In this document: positions 51,530 to 60,668 of the stretch, one piece after another | Layout: each line of letters starts with the position of its first letter | Position numbering within the stretch: the first letter of the stretch is position 1 | NCBI GenBank assembly: GCA_031082125.1 | Contig: JAVHLM010000021.1 | Location: forward strand, 1-64,000 | Direction of reading: 5' to 3' | Source: Candidatus Eremiobacterota bacterium | GTDB taxonomy: Bacteria; Vulcanimicrobiota; CADAWZ01; Ess09-12 | DNA: 64,000 bases | The notes under the pieces: model-generated | What the model saw: the letters and a program-made list of their open reading frames with translations, nothing else | The model's database searches: none | Told to the model about the DNA's origin: nothing | Made by a program: the position numbers and the translations under genes

Positions 51530-52234
51530 ATGGGAGAGCATCTTTTTCTCACAAGCCTTAATAAGCCCCCCTTTTTCAGAAAGGCCTTTCATGACCTCAG
51601 GAACCCCCTGGTGGTCATCAAGGGATACCTGGCACTCATGCGCGAGGGCTGCGGCGGTGACCTCTCAGAAGAGCACCGTGAATGGGTTGACGATATGCGG
51701 AGCAACTCGGAGCACCTGCTGGATCTTGTGAATACCCTGGCCGATCTCAGCTTTCTTGAATCAGGAATATGGGAGGAGAAGAAGACCTCCCTTGACATGA
51801 AGGAGATCGTGGCCCGCTCTCTGAAAGAGCTCGCGCCCATGAGGAAAAATGTCTCCACCGCCGCCTCATTCCCCGAGAAGGCCTGTTTTTACGACGGCGA
51901 CGAGCTCTATATCACGAGGGCCTGCCGCGGGCTCATTCACCACGGGCTGGTCTATGGCCAGGAGGGCGCCGCGGTGCCGGTCAAGCTCAGGGATGACCCC
52001 CATGCCCTCTCCCTTGTCGTTGAGGTCCCCGGCCTTGTGCTCGCAGAGGATCAGCAGAAAGCCATCTGTGAAGGCTTTTTCTCCGGCGAGCCTGCCGGTG
52101 AGGCAAAAGCCACGGGGCTTGAGCTTCTGATAGCCCACATGGTGGCGGCCAATTACGGAGGCGGTCTTGTCGCGGAGAGCGCCCCGGGGAAAGGAACAAG
52201 CTACACACTCACCTTTGTAAGATTTTCGCATTAA
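51530..52234 (+). CDS. HisKA protein with degenerate ATPase domain
   Basis: A 234-residue protein with a HisKA-like helical hairpin, AFHDLRNPLVVIKGYLALM (His near 20), and a HATPase-like C-terminus. The N-box is RACRGLIHHGLVYG, with no Asn, and the DxGxG motif is EVPGLVL; only a G2-like ATGLELLIAHM and the end GKGTSYTLTF remain. ATP binding is thus doubtful. It may be a phosphotransfer or dimerising scaffold accepting phosphate at the His. AAGGAG lies within the end of the ATPase gene. It is followed by a receiver gene 12 bases on. Confidence 0.75.
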   Translation: MGEHLFLTSLNKPPFFRKAFHDLRNPLVVIKGYLALMREGCGGDLSEEHREWVDDMRSNSEHLLDLVNTLADLSFLESGIWEEKKTSLDMKEIVARSLKELAPMRKNVSTAASFPEKACFYDGDELYITRACRGLIHHGLVYGQEGAAVPVKLRDDPHALSLVVEVPGLVLAEDQQKAICEGFFSGEPAGEAKATGLELLIAHMVAANYGGGLVAESAPGKGTSYTLTFVRFSH

Positions 52235-52246
52235 AGGAGGGATTTC

Positions 52247-52627
52247 ATGACCCATCACATACTGATTGTCGAGGACAACGCATCCATTGCCAGGATATGG
52301 CAGCTCAAGCTCGTCAAGGAAGGCTATGAGGTCACTCATGCCAAGACCGGCAAGGAGGGCCTTGACAGGGTCAAGGAGAAGAAGCCCTCCCTCATTCTGA
52401 TGGATATCATGATGCCGGGGGACCTCGACGGCGTAGAGGTCTTCCGCCAGCTCCGCCAGAACGTCGAGACCGCCGATATCCCCGTCATATTCCTGAGCTC
52501 AAGCGTGAAGGACAAGCAGGAGATCCAGAAGATCCTGGACATGGGGGCCCTGGATTTCATGGCCAAGTTCCAGATCACGCCCGACGAGCTCGCCCAGAAA
52601 ATCAAAGTCCACCTCGCGGGAGCGTGA
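52247..52627 (+). CDS. Single-domain response regulator
   Basis: A 126-residue receiver with VEDN, Asp in LILMDIMMPGDLDG and SSSV. The usual KP near the end is AKFQITPDE, keeping the Lys but losing the Pro. GGAGG lies 6-7 bases before the ATG. It is the third two-component gene of the operon, 7 bases before the kinase that probably feeds it. Confidence 0.9.
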   Translation: MTHHILIVEDNASIARIWQLKLVKEGYEVTHAKTGKEGLDRVKEKKPSLILMDIMMPGDLDGVEVFRQLRQNVETADIPVIFLSSSVKDKQEIQKILDMGALDFMAKFQITPDELAQKIKVHLAGA

Positions 52628-52634
52628 GGCAGGA

Positions 52635-55043
52635 ATGATAGGGCGCAGTGTCAAGCTTCAGAGAAAGCTCATTGGGTTTCTTCTCATAGTCTCCCTGGTC
52701 CCCCTTGCCATAATGGGGGTTTACGGCATCTTACTCAACAGGCGCCACCTCATCTTCTCGGAAAAGTACAAGGTGGCCTCCATCATATCCCTTCACAACG
52801 TCATGTGCACGAAGATGCTCAATTCTTCAGGTGACAGCCTTATTTTCCTCTCGCAGGAGGCTTCCCTTCCCCGCCTTCTCAGCGGCAGCGCAAAGGCCGG
52901 GGACAGAGAGGCAGAAGTCGCCGTCTTATCCAGATTGCTCACGGAGCAGATGCGTCTCCGTGCCGAGAAGTTCAGCCGTCTTTCCCTGCTTGACGGTGAA
53001 GGCAGGGAGCTCTTCAGGATTATGAAGGATCCGGCCCTCGGCAGTTATCACCAGTCACTCCAGAGTCCGGTATCTTATGGCGATGACCCCCTGGTGCAGA
53101 GGGCCATCGCCCTCCAGGTGGGCCATATCAAGGGAGACCCCTCCTCGGCTTTCCCTTCGAGCGCCGTGATAACAGGCACTGTTTTTGACGGCGCTTCCTG
53201 CATCGTGCTCCTTACCCCTTTCTATACACCGTCGGGGAATTATCGGGGCGGGCTCATCGCGGTGCTGGACAGCTCCTTTATAAAAACATCTCTGCTGTAC
53301 AAGCACAGAAACGAGATGATCCAGAACTTCAACGAGTTTACCTACCTTGCCACCGATGACGGTTCAGTACTTACCTCCACCGATCCCTCCTTTGCCGGCA
53401 GCGGAAAAAGCTCCCCTGAGGCGATGAATGTGAAGAGGCTTTTCAGCAAGGCAGATTTTGACGCCATCACCGGTAAATACCAGGAAAGCAAATTTGACAA
53501 GGGTGAATGGGTCTGGTCTTTTGACACTGTCTTCCCTGCCATCCCCGCCATGTATGAGCGCCCGGGCGGCAAGGTCAGGGCCTCTCTGAAGACAATTGTG
53601 AGAGTGAAATACGATGATCTTTTCAAGGTGCTCAAATGGCATCATAATATCATTGCGATTCTGCTGGGCGCCTCGACGATCATGAGCCTTTTGTCAGGGG
53701 TGTACCTCACCAGGAAGTTCCTGATCCCCATCAACATCATCATGAAAGGCACCGAGGAGGTGTCGGGGGGGAACCTGGACTATGAGATCACCATCAGGAG
53801 CGACGACGAGTTCGAGGCTCTTGCCAATCGTTTCAACAGCATGACGCGGAGCCTCAAGGAGATCTATGCCAACATAGAGCAGAAGGTCGTGGAGCGCACC
53901 GAGGAGCTTGCCCAGGCCAACAGGCTCCTCGGCGACGCCAAGGAGCAGACGGCACGCGATAAGGAACGCATCGAGGCGGTCCTGAATTCCACCAAGGAAG
54001 GGATCCTGATGGTGGACAGGGAGGGGAGCCTCATCCTGTCAAACCGCGCATGCCTTGAGCATTTCTCGCTCTCCCTCGCCCCGGAAGGCCAGGGAAAGCC
54101 ATGGAATCTAAAGGATCTCATCACCCCTGCGGAGATTTTCCAGGACCCGGCGCGGTACTCATCTGATATGGCCGCGCTCGTGGAGCACATGGACGAGGTG
54201 CGCTCCGGCCATTTCATAAGGCTCAAGCCCTTCCTTCAGATCGTGGAGTGGTTCAGCGCCCCGGTCGTCCACAGCACAGGCTCCGTCCTCGGGAGGATCA
54301 TCGCCCTGAGGGATATCACCAGGGAGAAGGAAGTGGAGCGCATGAAGGACGAGTTCGTCTCCATCGTCTCCCATGAGCTCCGCACACCCATGACAAGCAT
54401 ATCAGGCTCCCTTTCGCTTGTGCTTGACGGCACCGTAGGTGAAATCAACGAGGATCAGAAAGAGCTCCTCGATATCGCCAAGAACAACACGACGCGCCTC
54501 ATCAGGCTCATCAACGACATCCTGGACATCTCCAAGATAGAGTCGGGGAAGATAAGGATGAAGAAGGAGCCTGTCGATATCAACAAGGTGGTGGAGGACT
54601 CCGTCGGGGGCATCGGAGGCTTCGCGGAGAACTATGGCGTAAAGCTCTCAAGCGATCTCGGAGAAGACATCCCCTCTTTTGCCGCCGACCGCGACAGGCT
54701 CATCCAGGTCGTGACCAACCTCCTCTCCAATTCCATCAAGTTCAGCCCCCGCGGCGGCACTGTATTTACGAAGACATGGAGCGGCGAGGGAAAGGTCTTT
54801 GTCTCTGTCCGCGACGAGGGCACAGGGATCCCGAAAGACTACCATGAGAAGATATTTGAAAAGTTCCAGCAGGTTGACAGCTCGACGGTAAGGGAAAAGG
54901 GAGGCACGGGCCTGGGGCTCCCCATATGCAGGGCCATCATCCAGGAGCACGGGGGCTCCCTCTGGGTCGAGAGCGAGCCCGACAAGGGGAGCACCTTCAC
55001 GTTTTTCGTGCCTCTTGCCGGGGAAGCTTCCGACAAAGCCTGA
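52635..55043 (+). CDS. Transmembrane sensor histidine kinase, HAMP-PAS-HisKA-HATPase
   Basis: An 802-residue kinase. Two membrane helices (about 14-36 and 336-356) enclose an exported sensor of about 300 residues that resembles a Cache-type domain. HAMP (about 357-410), a coiled coil, PAS (about 445-560), HisKA with VSHELRTPMTS (His near 578) and a full HATPase (N-box TNLLSNSIKFSPRGG, DEGTGIP, GTGLGLPI) follow. It is the only complete canonical kinase of this operon and the likely phosphate source for the receivers at 49426, 52247 and perhaps 42525. GGCAGGA sits just before the ATG. Confidence 0.9.
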   Translation: MIGRSVKLQRKLIGFLLIVSLVPLAIMGVYGILLNRRHLIFSEKYKVASIISLHNVMCTKMLNSSGDSLIFLSQEASLPRLLSGSAKAGDREAEVAVLSRLLTEQMRLRAEKFSRLSLLDGEGRELFRIMKDPALGSYHQSLQSPVSYGDDPLVQRAIALQVGHIKGDPSSAFPSSAVITGTVFDGASCIVLLTPFYTPSGNYRGGLIAVLDSSFIKTSLLYKHRNEMIQNFNEFTYLATDDGSVLTSTDPSFAGSGKSSPEAMNVKRLFSKADFDAITGKYQESKFDKGEWVWSFDTVFPAIPAMYERPGGKVRASLKTIVRVKYDDLFKVLKWHHNIIAILLGASTIMSLLSGVYLTRKFLIPINIIMKGTEEVSGGNLDYEITIRSDDEFEALANRFNSMTRSLKEIYANIEQKVVERTEELAQANRLLGDAKEQTARDKERIEAVLNSTKEGILMVDREGSLILSNRACLEHFSLSLAPEGQGKPWNLKDLITPAEIFQDPARYSSDMAALVEHMDEVRSGHFIRLKPFLQIVEWFSAPVVHSTGSVLGRIIALRDITREKEVERMKDEFVSIVSHELRTPMTSISGSLSLVLDGTVGEINEDQKELLDIAKNNTTRLIRLINDILDISKIESGKIRMKKEPVDINKVVEDSVGGIGGFAENYGVKLSSDLGEDIPSFAADRDRLIQVVTNLLSNSIKFSPRGGTVFTKTWSGEGKVFVSVRDEGTGIPKDYHEKIFEKFQQVDSSTVREKGGTGLGLPICRAIIQEHGGSLWVESEPDKGSTFTFFVPLAGEASDKA

Positions 55044-55065
55044 GAATCACAGGCCTCTATTTTTT
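55038..55065 (+). terminator. Terminator of the receiver-ATPase-kinase operon
   Basis: GCCTG (55038-55042) and CAGGC (55050-55054) form a 5-bp stem with a 7-base loop; a run of six T follows at 55060-55065. It overlaps the kinase stop and the end of the convergent gene. Confidence 0.4.
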
Positions 55066-56751
55066 CCTTAAAGTGAAGAGGGCCCACCGCGCCGATTTAT
55101 CTGTCTGCTCATAATGGCTTTTTATATAACTGCCGTAAAGGCGCGCAAGGGGTGCCGTAGAATTGGAGTCCGCCTCGATTTTCACCATGATATGGGTCGT
55201 GTCGCTGAAAAGCTCTTCAGGCTGCCAGTGCACGCGGTCGTTGAAATTATACTGGTATTGGTAAAAGATTGACTGGTGAAGGGGGCTTTTCAACCCGAGG
55301 GCCAGGGGGAAGGGATTGTCAAACCACAGGGCGGCTATCCTCGAGTCGCTGTCAGTATGTTTCCTCAGCAGTGCAAGCCCGTCATTGACGATTGCGGCAT
55401 AACTCCGCATGTCATAAAGGATGAGCCTGGCCGGGTAATCGGAGTCGGGGATATCTTTCACGATCTCGGTAAAACGCTCCGGGTCATGATCTCCGCCGCA
55501 GAACACGTAAAAATTGCATAATGGAGCGGATTCTATTTTAGGGAGTCTCTCAAGAAACTCTGCTTTCAGCTCCAGGGAATATTTCAGGCTCTGCAGGTTC
55601 TTGACTATGAACATACCGCTGCTGAGGGCAAAGAGCACGATGAGGATGGCGAAAACCCTGCCTGCTTTCCTTTCGGTGAGAGTGCTCCTCCTGAGGAAAT
55701 ATTCCAGGGGAACGAACGATATGAAGGCATAAAGCGGCAGATCCACGTAATTGAAGCTGAAGTTGGTAATATTAAGGAAATGTGCTGAGAGCAGGGCTCC
55801 CACCAGCAGCAGGGAGAGAGAGTTCTTCGAGAGCCGCTTTTCTTCGCCTTCCCCGGAGAAGGCGGGAACGAAGAGCCATGAAACGAAGAGATAGACACAG
55901 GGCGCCAGGTGATGCATGAGTGATTTGTATAACGTGTCTGCCTGAAAAACCGCTTCACCCCGCACTTTCGACATCATCCCGTAGTCTCTGAGCACCGCCA
56001 TGATATTGAACCTGATGAATACCAGGATGGGCAGCAGGCAGAGCAGCGCTCCCGTTGCCGCCCCGATGAGCCATTGCCTCGATGCCCCTCTCATCCATAT
56101 CCTCATGCAGATAAAGAGGGCAGCCACTGTTGAATATGTGGCCTTCACAAAAAAGAGAGCCGTGATGATAATACCGGTGGAGAGCCCCCCCGCCACCTCA
56201 TCAAAGGCGGTCTTTTTACGGGGGGGGAAAACCTGCTCGCAGAGCGCAATGAAAAGCAGGGCATATCCATAACGGTTGTAAAGATTACTATAGGTAGCCA
56301 CCTGGTATTGAAAGCCCAGATGGTAGGTCCCCGCGATAAATGCTCCCACCGATATTGAAAACAGCAGGGCAATCAGGGAGTGCATGCGTCTTATGGCAAT
56401 AATCCAGGCCCACAGGGTGATGAGCACGAAAAAAAAGCAGTTCATCACGGTGATGGACCAGAGGGAGAGTCCGACCCATTTCATGGAGAGGGCAATAAAA
56501 ACGAAGGTCAGCAGCCCGAGTCCCGAGTGAAAGTCCCCATGGGGTATCTGGCCGCACAGGACTCTCCAGCCACCGTCCATGAGCAGGACAGTGTCTATCC
56601 AGAAAAGGGTGTTGATGAGAGGTCCCACCCTGATGATGAGACCAGCCACCACCGCAATGAAGAAGGCAAGGAGCAGGAACATGCAGAAGGAAGAGGGCTC
56701 CTGTCCGTCCCTTGCCGTGAAGAGCTTTGAAACCGGGAGCGGGAATTTCAT
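55057..56751 (-). CDS. Polytopic membrane protein, GT-C glycosyltransferase-like
   Basis: A 564-residue protein with about ten membrane helices in the first two thirds and an exported domain at the end (about 390-560). The first outer loop, IDTVLLMDGGWRVLCGQIPHGDF, has the Asp plus G-x-x-P-x-x-DF pattern of GT-C transferases such as the GT39/ArnT-type family. Sugar transfer from a lipid donor is therefore a fair guess but not shown. The ATG at 56751 was chosen because longer starts overlap the upstream esterase; GAGGG lies about 10 bases before it. It follows the esterase by 22 bases. Confidence 0.65.
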   Translation of the reverse strand: MKFPLPVSKLFTARDGQEPSSFCMFLLLAFFIAVVAGLIIRVGPLINTLFWIDTVLLMDGGWRVLCGQIPHGDFHSGLGLLTFVFIALSMKWVGLSLWSITVMNCFFFVLITLWAWIIAIRRMHSLIALLFSISVGAFIAGTYHLGFQYQVATYSNLYNRYGYALLFIALCEQVFPPRKKTAFDEVAGGLSTGIIITALFFVKATYSTVAALFICMRIWMRGASRQWLIGAATGALLCLLPILVFIRFNIMAVLRDYGMMSKVRGEAVFQADTLYKSLMHHLAPCVYLFVSWLFVPAFSGEGEEKRLSKNSLSLLLVGALLSAHFLNITNFSFNYVDLPLYAFISFVPLEYFLRRSTLTERKAGRVFAILIVLFALSSGMFIVKNLQSLKYSLELKAEFLERLPKIESAPLCNFYVFCGGDHDPERFTEIVKDIPDSDYPARLILYDMRSYAAIVNDGLALLRKHTDSDSRIAALWFDNPFPLALGLKSPLHQSIFYQYQYNFNDRVHWQPEELFSDTTHIMVKIEADSNSTAPLARLYGSYIKSHYEQTDKSARWALFTLRKK

Positions 56752-56773
56752 CTGCCGTGAGCCCTCTCCTGGT

Positions 56774-57505
56774 TTACGTGTAAAATCTCCCCAGAAGCGA
56801 GGGCATCTGCTTCTTCCACCAGTACTCATGGTGATCCGCGGGGGGATCCCATATCTCGTAATGGTGCACTATCCCCTGGCGCGACATGATGTTGTGGAGC
56901 TCAATGGTGGCGCCAAGAAACTTGTCGTAGGAGCCGCCTACGAGGACGAGCCTGCTGTGGTGGCGGAACATGTCCAGGTAGTAAGGATCGTTGAGGTTCG
57001 CGAGGTACTCCACGGGGTTGTTGAAATATACGCTCTCGTCGTGGTAGCCGTCGGTGAAGTCCCTGATGTCGAACACGCCGCCCAGGGAGACGGCAAAGCG
57101 GAAGAGATGGGGGTACTTGCAGGCCATGTTGAAGGAGGTGTAGCCGCCGAGGCTGAAGCCGCAGCACCCGACGAAATCGTTGTGGGAAAGGTTCCTTGCA
57201 AGCGGGAGCACTTCATCGAGGATATAGCTCTCATAGGCCAGGTAGCCCCTCACGCGGTCGGCGGGGTGAAGGTAGTCGTTGTACCATGTGTCGTTGTTGG
57301 TGCTGTCCACGATGAAAAACTGTATCTTCCCCGTCTCCATGAACCACCAGAGGTCGTCCTGGAGCCGGTAATATTCAAACTCCGTGTGGCTTCCCCCGCA
57401 GGTGGGAAAGTAGATCATGGGAGGGCCCCAGTGGCCGTAGCGAAGGACGCCCATCTCCCTTCCCACTCGGTGGCTGTACCATTGATGATATTCTATATGC
57501 GCCAT
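56774..57505 (-). CDS. Esterase-D-type alpha/beta hydrolase
   Basis: A 243-residue alpha/beta hydrolase of the putative esterase family. The nucleophile elbow is CGFSLGGYTS (Ser near 118), an acidic residue lies in VGGSYDKF, and the late DHHEYWWK offers the catalytic His. Cytosolic, with no signal peptide. The ATG at 57505 is set by GGAG 8 bases upstream; in-frame upstream sequence is Arg/Ser-rich and non-coding in character. It lies 160 bases after the CxxC-protein gene, so it may have its own transcript. Close neighbours in the family act on S-formylglutathione or on trehalose/mycolate esters; the substrate cannot be told. Confidence 0.8.
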   Translation of the reverse strand: MAHIEYHQWYSHRVGREMGVLRYGHWGPPMIYFPTCGGSHTEFEYYRLQDDLWWFMETGKIQFFIVDSTNNDTWYNDYLHPADRVRGYLAYESYILDEVLPLARNLSHNDFVGCCGFSLGGYTSFNMACKYPHLFRFAVSLGGVFDIRDFTDGYHDESVYFNNPVEYLANLNDPYYLDMFRHHSRLVLVGGSYDKFLGATIELHNIMSRQGIVHHYEIWDPPADHHEYWWKKQMPSLLGRFYT

Positions 57506-57665
57506 GTTCTGTTCTCCATTCTCTCGACCTATAGTGCTTACGCATTTCTCTTCCAGGAGACATTTTCCTCTAAGCCTGAAACCCGGCGAAATCCGGGACA
57601 GCTCCCATGGTTCTGTATCGTGAGGCCAGGGGCCATTCTCCCGGCAGGCAGATTTTGTGCGAATC

Positions 57666-57977
57666 CTATGAGCAGGCTGTCCCTGATTTCTGGTAGTCCT
57701 CGAAGCAGAGCTGCATGTATTCCCTCCGCTCCTCGTCCCAGACCGAGAAGAGGCTCTCGACGGCTTTCCCGCACTTTTCGCAGCGCGGCCTGGCAAGGTC
57801 CCGGGCATGCCGCACCTGCTCCTCGACCTCGCGCTCCACCTTCTCCCAGCACAGGCGGAAGAAATCCTCTTCACTGACCCCGGGGGGGATGTCGTTCTCA
57901 TAGGTGGCCTCGTATTTCACCTCCGGGATCTTGCCCATGGCAATGGTCTTGCCATATGATACCTTAATTTTCGCCAT
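57666..57977 (-). CDS. Small CxxC protein overlapping rluB
   Basis: A 103-residue protein: a beta-type N-terminus (AKIKVSYGKTIAMGKI), an acidic helix (EEDFFRLCWEKVEREVEEQV) and RCEKCGK near residue 65-69, with further Cys near the end. The ATG at 57977 lies 14 bases inside the upstream pseudouridine synthase gene, with GGAGAG before it, which implies coupling. It may bind zinc through CxxC plus the late Cys residues. Not recognised. Confidence 0.68.
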   Translation of the reverse strand: MAKIKVSYGKTIAMGKIPEVKYEATYENDIPPGVSEEDFFRLCWEKVEREVEEQVRHARDLARPRCEKCGKAVESLFSVWDEERREYMQLCFEDYQKSGTACS

Positions 57978-58704
57978 TCTGCCTCTCCTTTCCAAGGATC
58001 TCCTCCCTGCCCACCAGGCGGTATTCGCCCGGGGCAAGGTCGCCCAGTTCCAGGGCCCCGACCCTCACCCTCCTGAGGGACTCCACCCTGAGCCCCAGGG
58101 CCTGGCACATCCTCCTGATCTGCCTGTTCCGCCCTTCCCTGAGGATGAGGTGGAACAGGGCGCCCCTCTCGTCAAGCCTCAGGATGCGGACTTTTGCCGG
58201 GGAAGTGACGCCCTCTTCCAGGGCGACGCCTTTCTCCATTTTCCCGAGAAGGCTTCTGAGGGCTCCCCTGCCTGTGCCCTTCAGGCATGCGGCGTATACT
58301 TCGTATTCCTTTTCGTGGCCCCGCGAGGGGTGCGTGACAGCCTGGGCCAGGTCACCGTCATTGGTGAGGATGATGAGGCCTGACGAGTCCCTGTCAAGCC
58401 TTCCCACGGGATAGACCCGGGGGTATGCCGGTACAAGCTCCATGACGGTTTTCGCCGCATGGGCATCCTGGACAGTGGTGGTATAGCCATGGGGCTTGTG
58501 GAGGGCATAATAAACCGGCGCTGCCGGGGGTTCCACCGCCGTGCCGTCAAGGGTCACCCTGTCCTCCAGGGGATCTATCAGCATCCCGCCCGGGGGGGCC
58601 ACCTCGCCGTTCACGCACACACGCCCCTGGCTTATGAGGGCCTCCGCCTTTCTCCTTGACGCGAGGCCGCAGCGGGACAGGTACTTATGGAGCCTCTCTT
58701 TCAT
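57964..58704 (-). CDS. rluB: RluB/RsuA-family rRNA pseudouridine synthase
   Basis: A 246-residue enzyme that isomerises a uridine in rRNA. An N-terminal S4 RNA-binding domain (RLHKYLSRCGLASRRKAEALI) is followed by the catalytic domain with the Asp in VGRLDRDSSGLII (near 103), then THPSRGHEKEYEV and the late LREGRNRQIRRMC. It fits RluB (large-subunit) best but RsuA/RluE cannot be excluded. It sits between a lipoprotein gene 20 bases upstream and the coupled CxxC gene. Confidence 0.88.
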   Translation of the reverse strand: MKERLHKYLSRCGLASRRKAEALISQGRVCVNGEVAPPGGMLIDPLEDRVTLDGTAVEPPAAPVYYALHKPHGYTTTVQDAHAAKTVMELVPAYPRVYPVGRLDRDSSGLIILTNDGDLAQAVTHPSRGHEKEYEVYAACLKGTGRGALRSLLGKMEKGVALEEGVTSPAKVRILRLDERGALFHLILREGRNRQIRRMCQALGLRVESLRRVRVGALELGDLAPGEYRLVGREEILGKERQNGEN

Positions 58705-58724
58705 TTTCTTGATCCGGGGAGGCC

Positions 58725-59207
58725 CTAGTCCTCTTCAAACTCCATCTTCCATTTCCCTTTCTCACAGACCATGACGGCCACCTCGTTTTTCCCCTTTATC
58801 TTCAGCCTTGCCTTGTTCTCCTGGACCTGCGCCTTCTCCACCTGGTCACCCCCGGCGTTTTTCATGAACTCCTTGGAGGCATCGGTCTTTTTCATGATGA
58901 GCTTGAAAAAGTCCTTGGCGCTCATCTTCTGGAGCTCACCGTTGGTGACGCCAAGCTCGGTGATCTTCTGCTTCTTGAGATCCGAGGGCATCGTGTCCAG
59001 AATTTCCTTCATCTTCTTATAGCCCTCTTCCTCAAAGGCTTTCTGGGATTTTTCTGACAGCATGTCCCACACGGTGTCCCAGTTCCCCTCGCGCATTGCA
59101 CTGGTGAACTCCAGAAAAGCCTTCTTCGGGGCGGACTGGTTGCCGCAGCCCCAGAACGTTGCCGTGATGAGGACGAGAACTGACAGGAAAAGGATCTTGC
59201 TTCTCAT
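58725..59207 (-). CDS. Small lipoprotein, DUF4878-like
   Basis: A 160-residue protein with a signal peptide ending FWGC (Cys about 21). The mature part (AFLEFTSAMREGNWDTVWDMLSEKS, then helices and a beta end GKWKMEFEED) has the shape of the NTF2-like DUF4878 lipoproteins. Its stop lies 20 bases before rluB and its start 24 bases after the permease stop. Role unknown. Confidence 0.72.
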   Translation of the reverse strand: MRSKILFLSVLVLITATFWGCGNQSAPKKAFLEFTSAMREGNWDTVWDMLSEKSQKAFEEEGYKKMKEILDTMPSDLKKQKITELGVTNGELQKMSAKDFFKLIMKKTDASKEFMKNAGGDQVEKAQVQENKARLKIKGKNEVAVMVCEKGKWKMEFEED

Positions 59208-59231
59208 AATCTCACCTCTCCTTTGCCCTTT

Positions 59232-60563
59232 CTATTCTTGGGGGGATTTCCTTATTCCTTCCTCGCCGCATGGGAGCACTCCTCCGCCGGTTCCGGCCGG
59301 GGAGACCTTTCCCCCCAGGGACAGGATGACGTTGAGGATTATGGCGAGGACCGTTCCCAGGGCGATTCCCGAGAGAGCTATCCCCGAGATGAAGATCCCC
59401 TTGACGCCAAGCCCTGTGGCCACTATGAGGGAGGTTCCGGCGACAAGGAGATTCTTCTGCTCATAGAAATCAATGCCGGCGTCAACCCAGATCTTCACTC
59501 CCATGAGGGTGATGAGGCCATAGAGGATAAGGGTTATCCCTCCCAGGACAGGCTCCGGTATTGACTGGATGGCGGCGCCGAACTTGGGGCAGAGCCCCAG
59601 GATGATGGCGATGACTGCAGCCGCCACGAAGTTATAAGTGCTGTAAACCCTCGTGATGGCCATCACGCCCATGTTTTCTGCGTAGGTGGTCTGCGGCGTC
59701 CCGCCGCCCATCGCAGAGACGAAGCTCGCCAGGGCGTCGCCAAGGTAAGCCTTCCCGAGGTGGGGGGTGAGGTCACGCTTCATGCAGCTTGAAATGGCGG
59801 CAATGTGGCCCTTGTTTTCTGCGACGAGGACCACGAACACGGGGGCGATTACCAGCATGGCCTCAATGCTGAATTTGGGCATCACAAAGGGGGGAAGGCC
59901 GAGCCAGGGTGCTGTGGCCATTTTGGCGAGCGCTGCAGGATCAATGGCGCCCAGTGCGAAGGCGAGGGTATATCCCACAATGACGCCGATAAGAATGGGC
60001 AGGAGCCTCAGGAAGCCCCGGAGGTACATTGCCACGAAGGCTGCCGTGAGAAAGGTGACCGATGCGATTGTCAGGTTGGTCACGTCACGGGCAGAGGTGA
60101 TGGCAAAATCGGGATTGATGGCGTTGGCCATGGACGATGCGGCCAGGTTCAGGCCAATGATTGCCACGACGGTCCCTGTCACCACGGGCGGCATAAGGCG
60201 GTCTATCCAGTGTGAGCCCCATCTTATCGTGGCAAGGGCCGCGATGCCGTAAAGGATGGCGGCGGCGGCAATGCCAGACTGCGCATAAGGGATATTTGCA
60301 GCATTTCCCCCCGTGATTGCCAGCACGGGGCCTATGAAGGCGAAGCTTGAGCCGAGGTAGCTCGGCACCTTGAAGGAGGTGACGGCGATAAAGATGAGAG
60401 TGCCGATGCCGGAGAAGAAGAGGGCAATCTGGGGGCTGAAACCCATCAGGAGCGGCGCCAGGACCGTGGCGCCGAACATGGCCAGCACATGCTGCAGCCC
60501 CATGGGGATGAGCGTCGTGAGGGGAATCTTGTCTTCAGGGTAGAGGATTCTGCCCTCTTCCAT
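59232..60563 (-). CDS. uraA: NCS2 nucleobase permease, uracil type
   Basis: A 443-residue transporter with 12-14 membrane helices. LYPEDKIPLTTLIPMGLQHVLAMFGATVLAPLL at the start, GSSFAFIGPV, and the late GDALASFVSAMGGGTPQTTYAENMG are hallmarks of the UraA/xanthine-uracil family. It should bring in uracil, or a related base, with protons. The ATG at 60563 has GGAGG 8-9 bases upstream; an upstream in-frame start adds only 18 residues. It begins the run uraA-lipoprotein-rluB-CxxC. Confidence 0.87.
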   Translation of the reverse strand: MEEGRILYPEDKIPLTTLIPMGLQHVLAMFGATVLAPLLMGFSPQIALFFSGIGTLIFIAVTSFKVPSYLGSSFAFIGPVLAITGGNAANIPYAQSGIAAAAILYGIAALATIRWGSHWIDRLMPPVVTGTVVAIIGLNLAASSMANAINPDFAITSARDVTNLTIASVTFLTAAFVAMYLRGFLRLLPILIGVIVGYTLAFALGAIDPAALAKMATAPWLGLPPFVMPKFSIEAMLVIAPVFVVLVAENKGHIAAISSCMKRDLTPHLGKAYLGDALASFVSAMGGGTPQTTYAENMGVMAITRVYSTYNFVAAAVIAIILGLCPKFGAAIQSIPEPVLGGITLILYGLITLMGVKIWVDAGIDFYEQKNLLVAGTSLIVATGLGVKGIFISGIALSGIALGTVLAIILNVILSLGGKVSPAGTGGGVLPCGEEGIRKSPQE

Positions 60564-60668
60564 TGTGGTTTCCTCCGTTGAAGCCTTCAGTTGGTCTTTA
60601 AAAAGCGAATTGATCACCTGCCGGAAAGAGGGGACGGAAACCCGCCACGTTCAATGGAGCTTTTCCGT

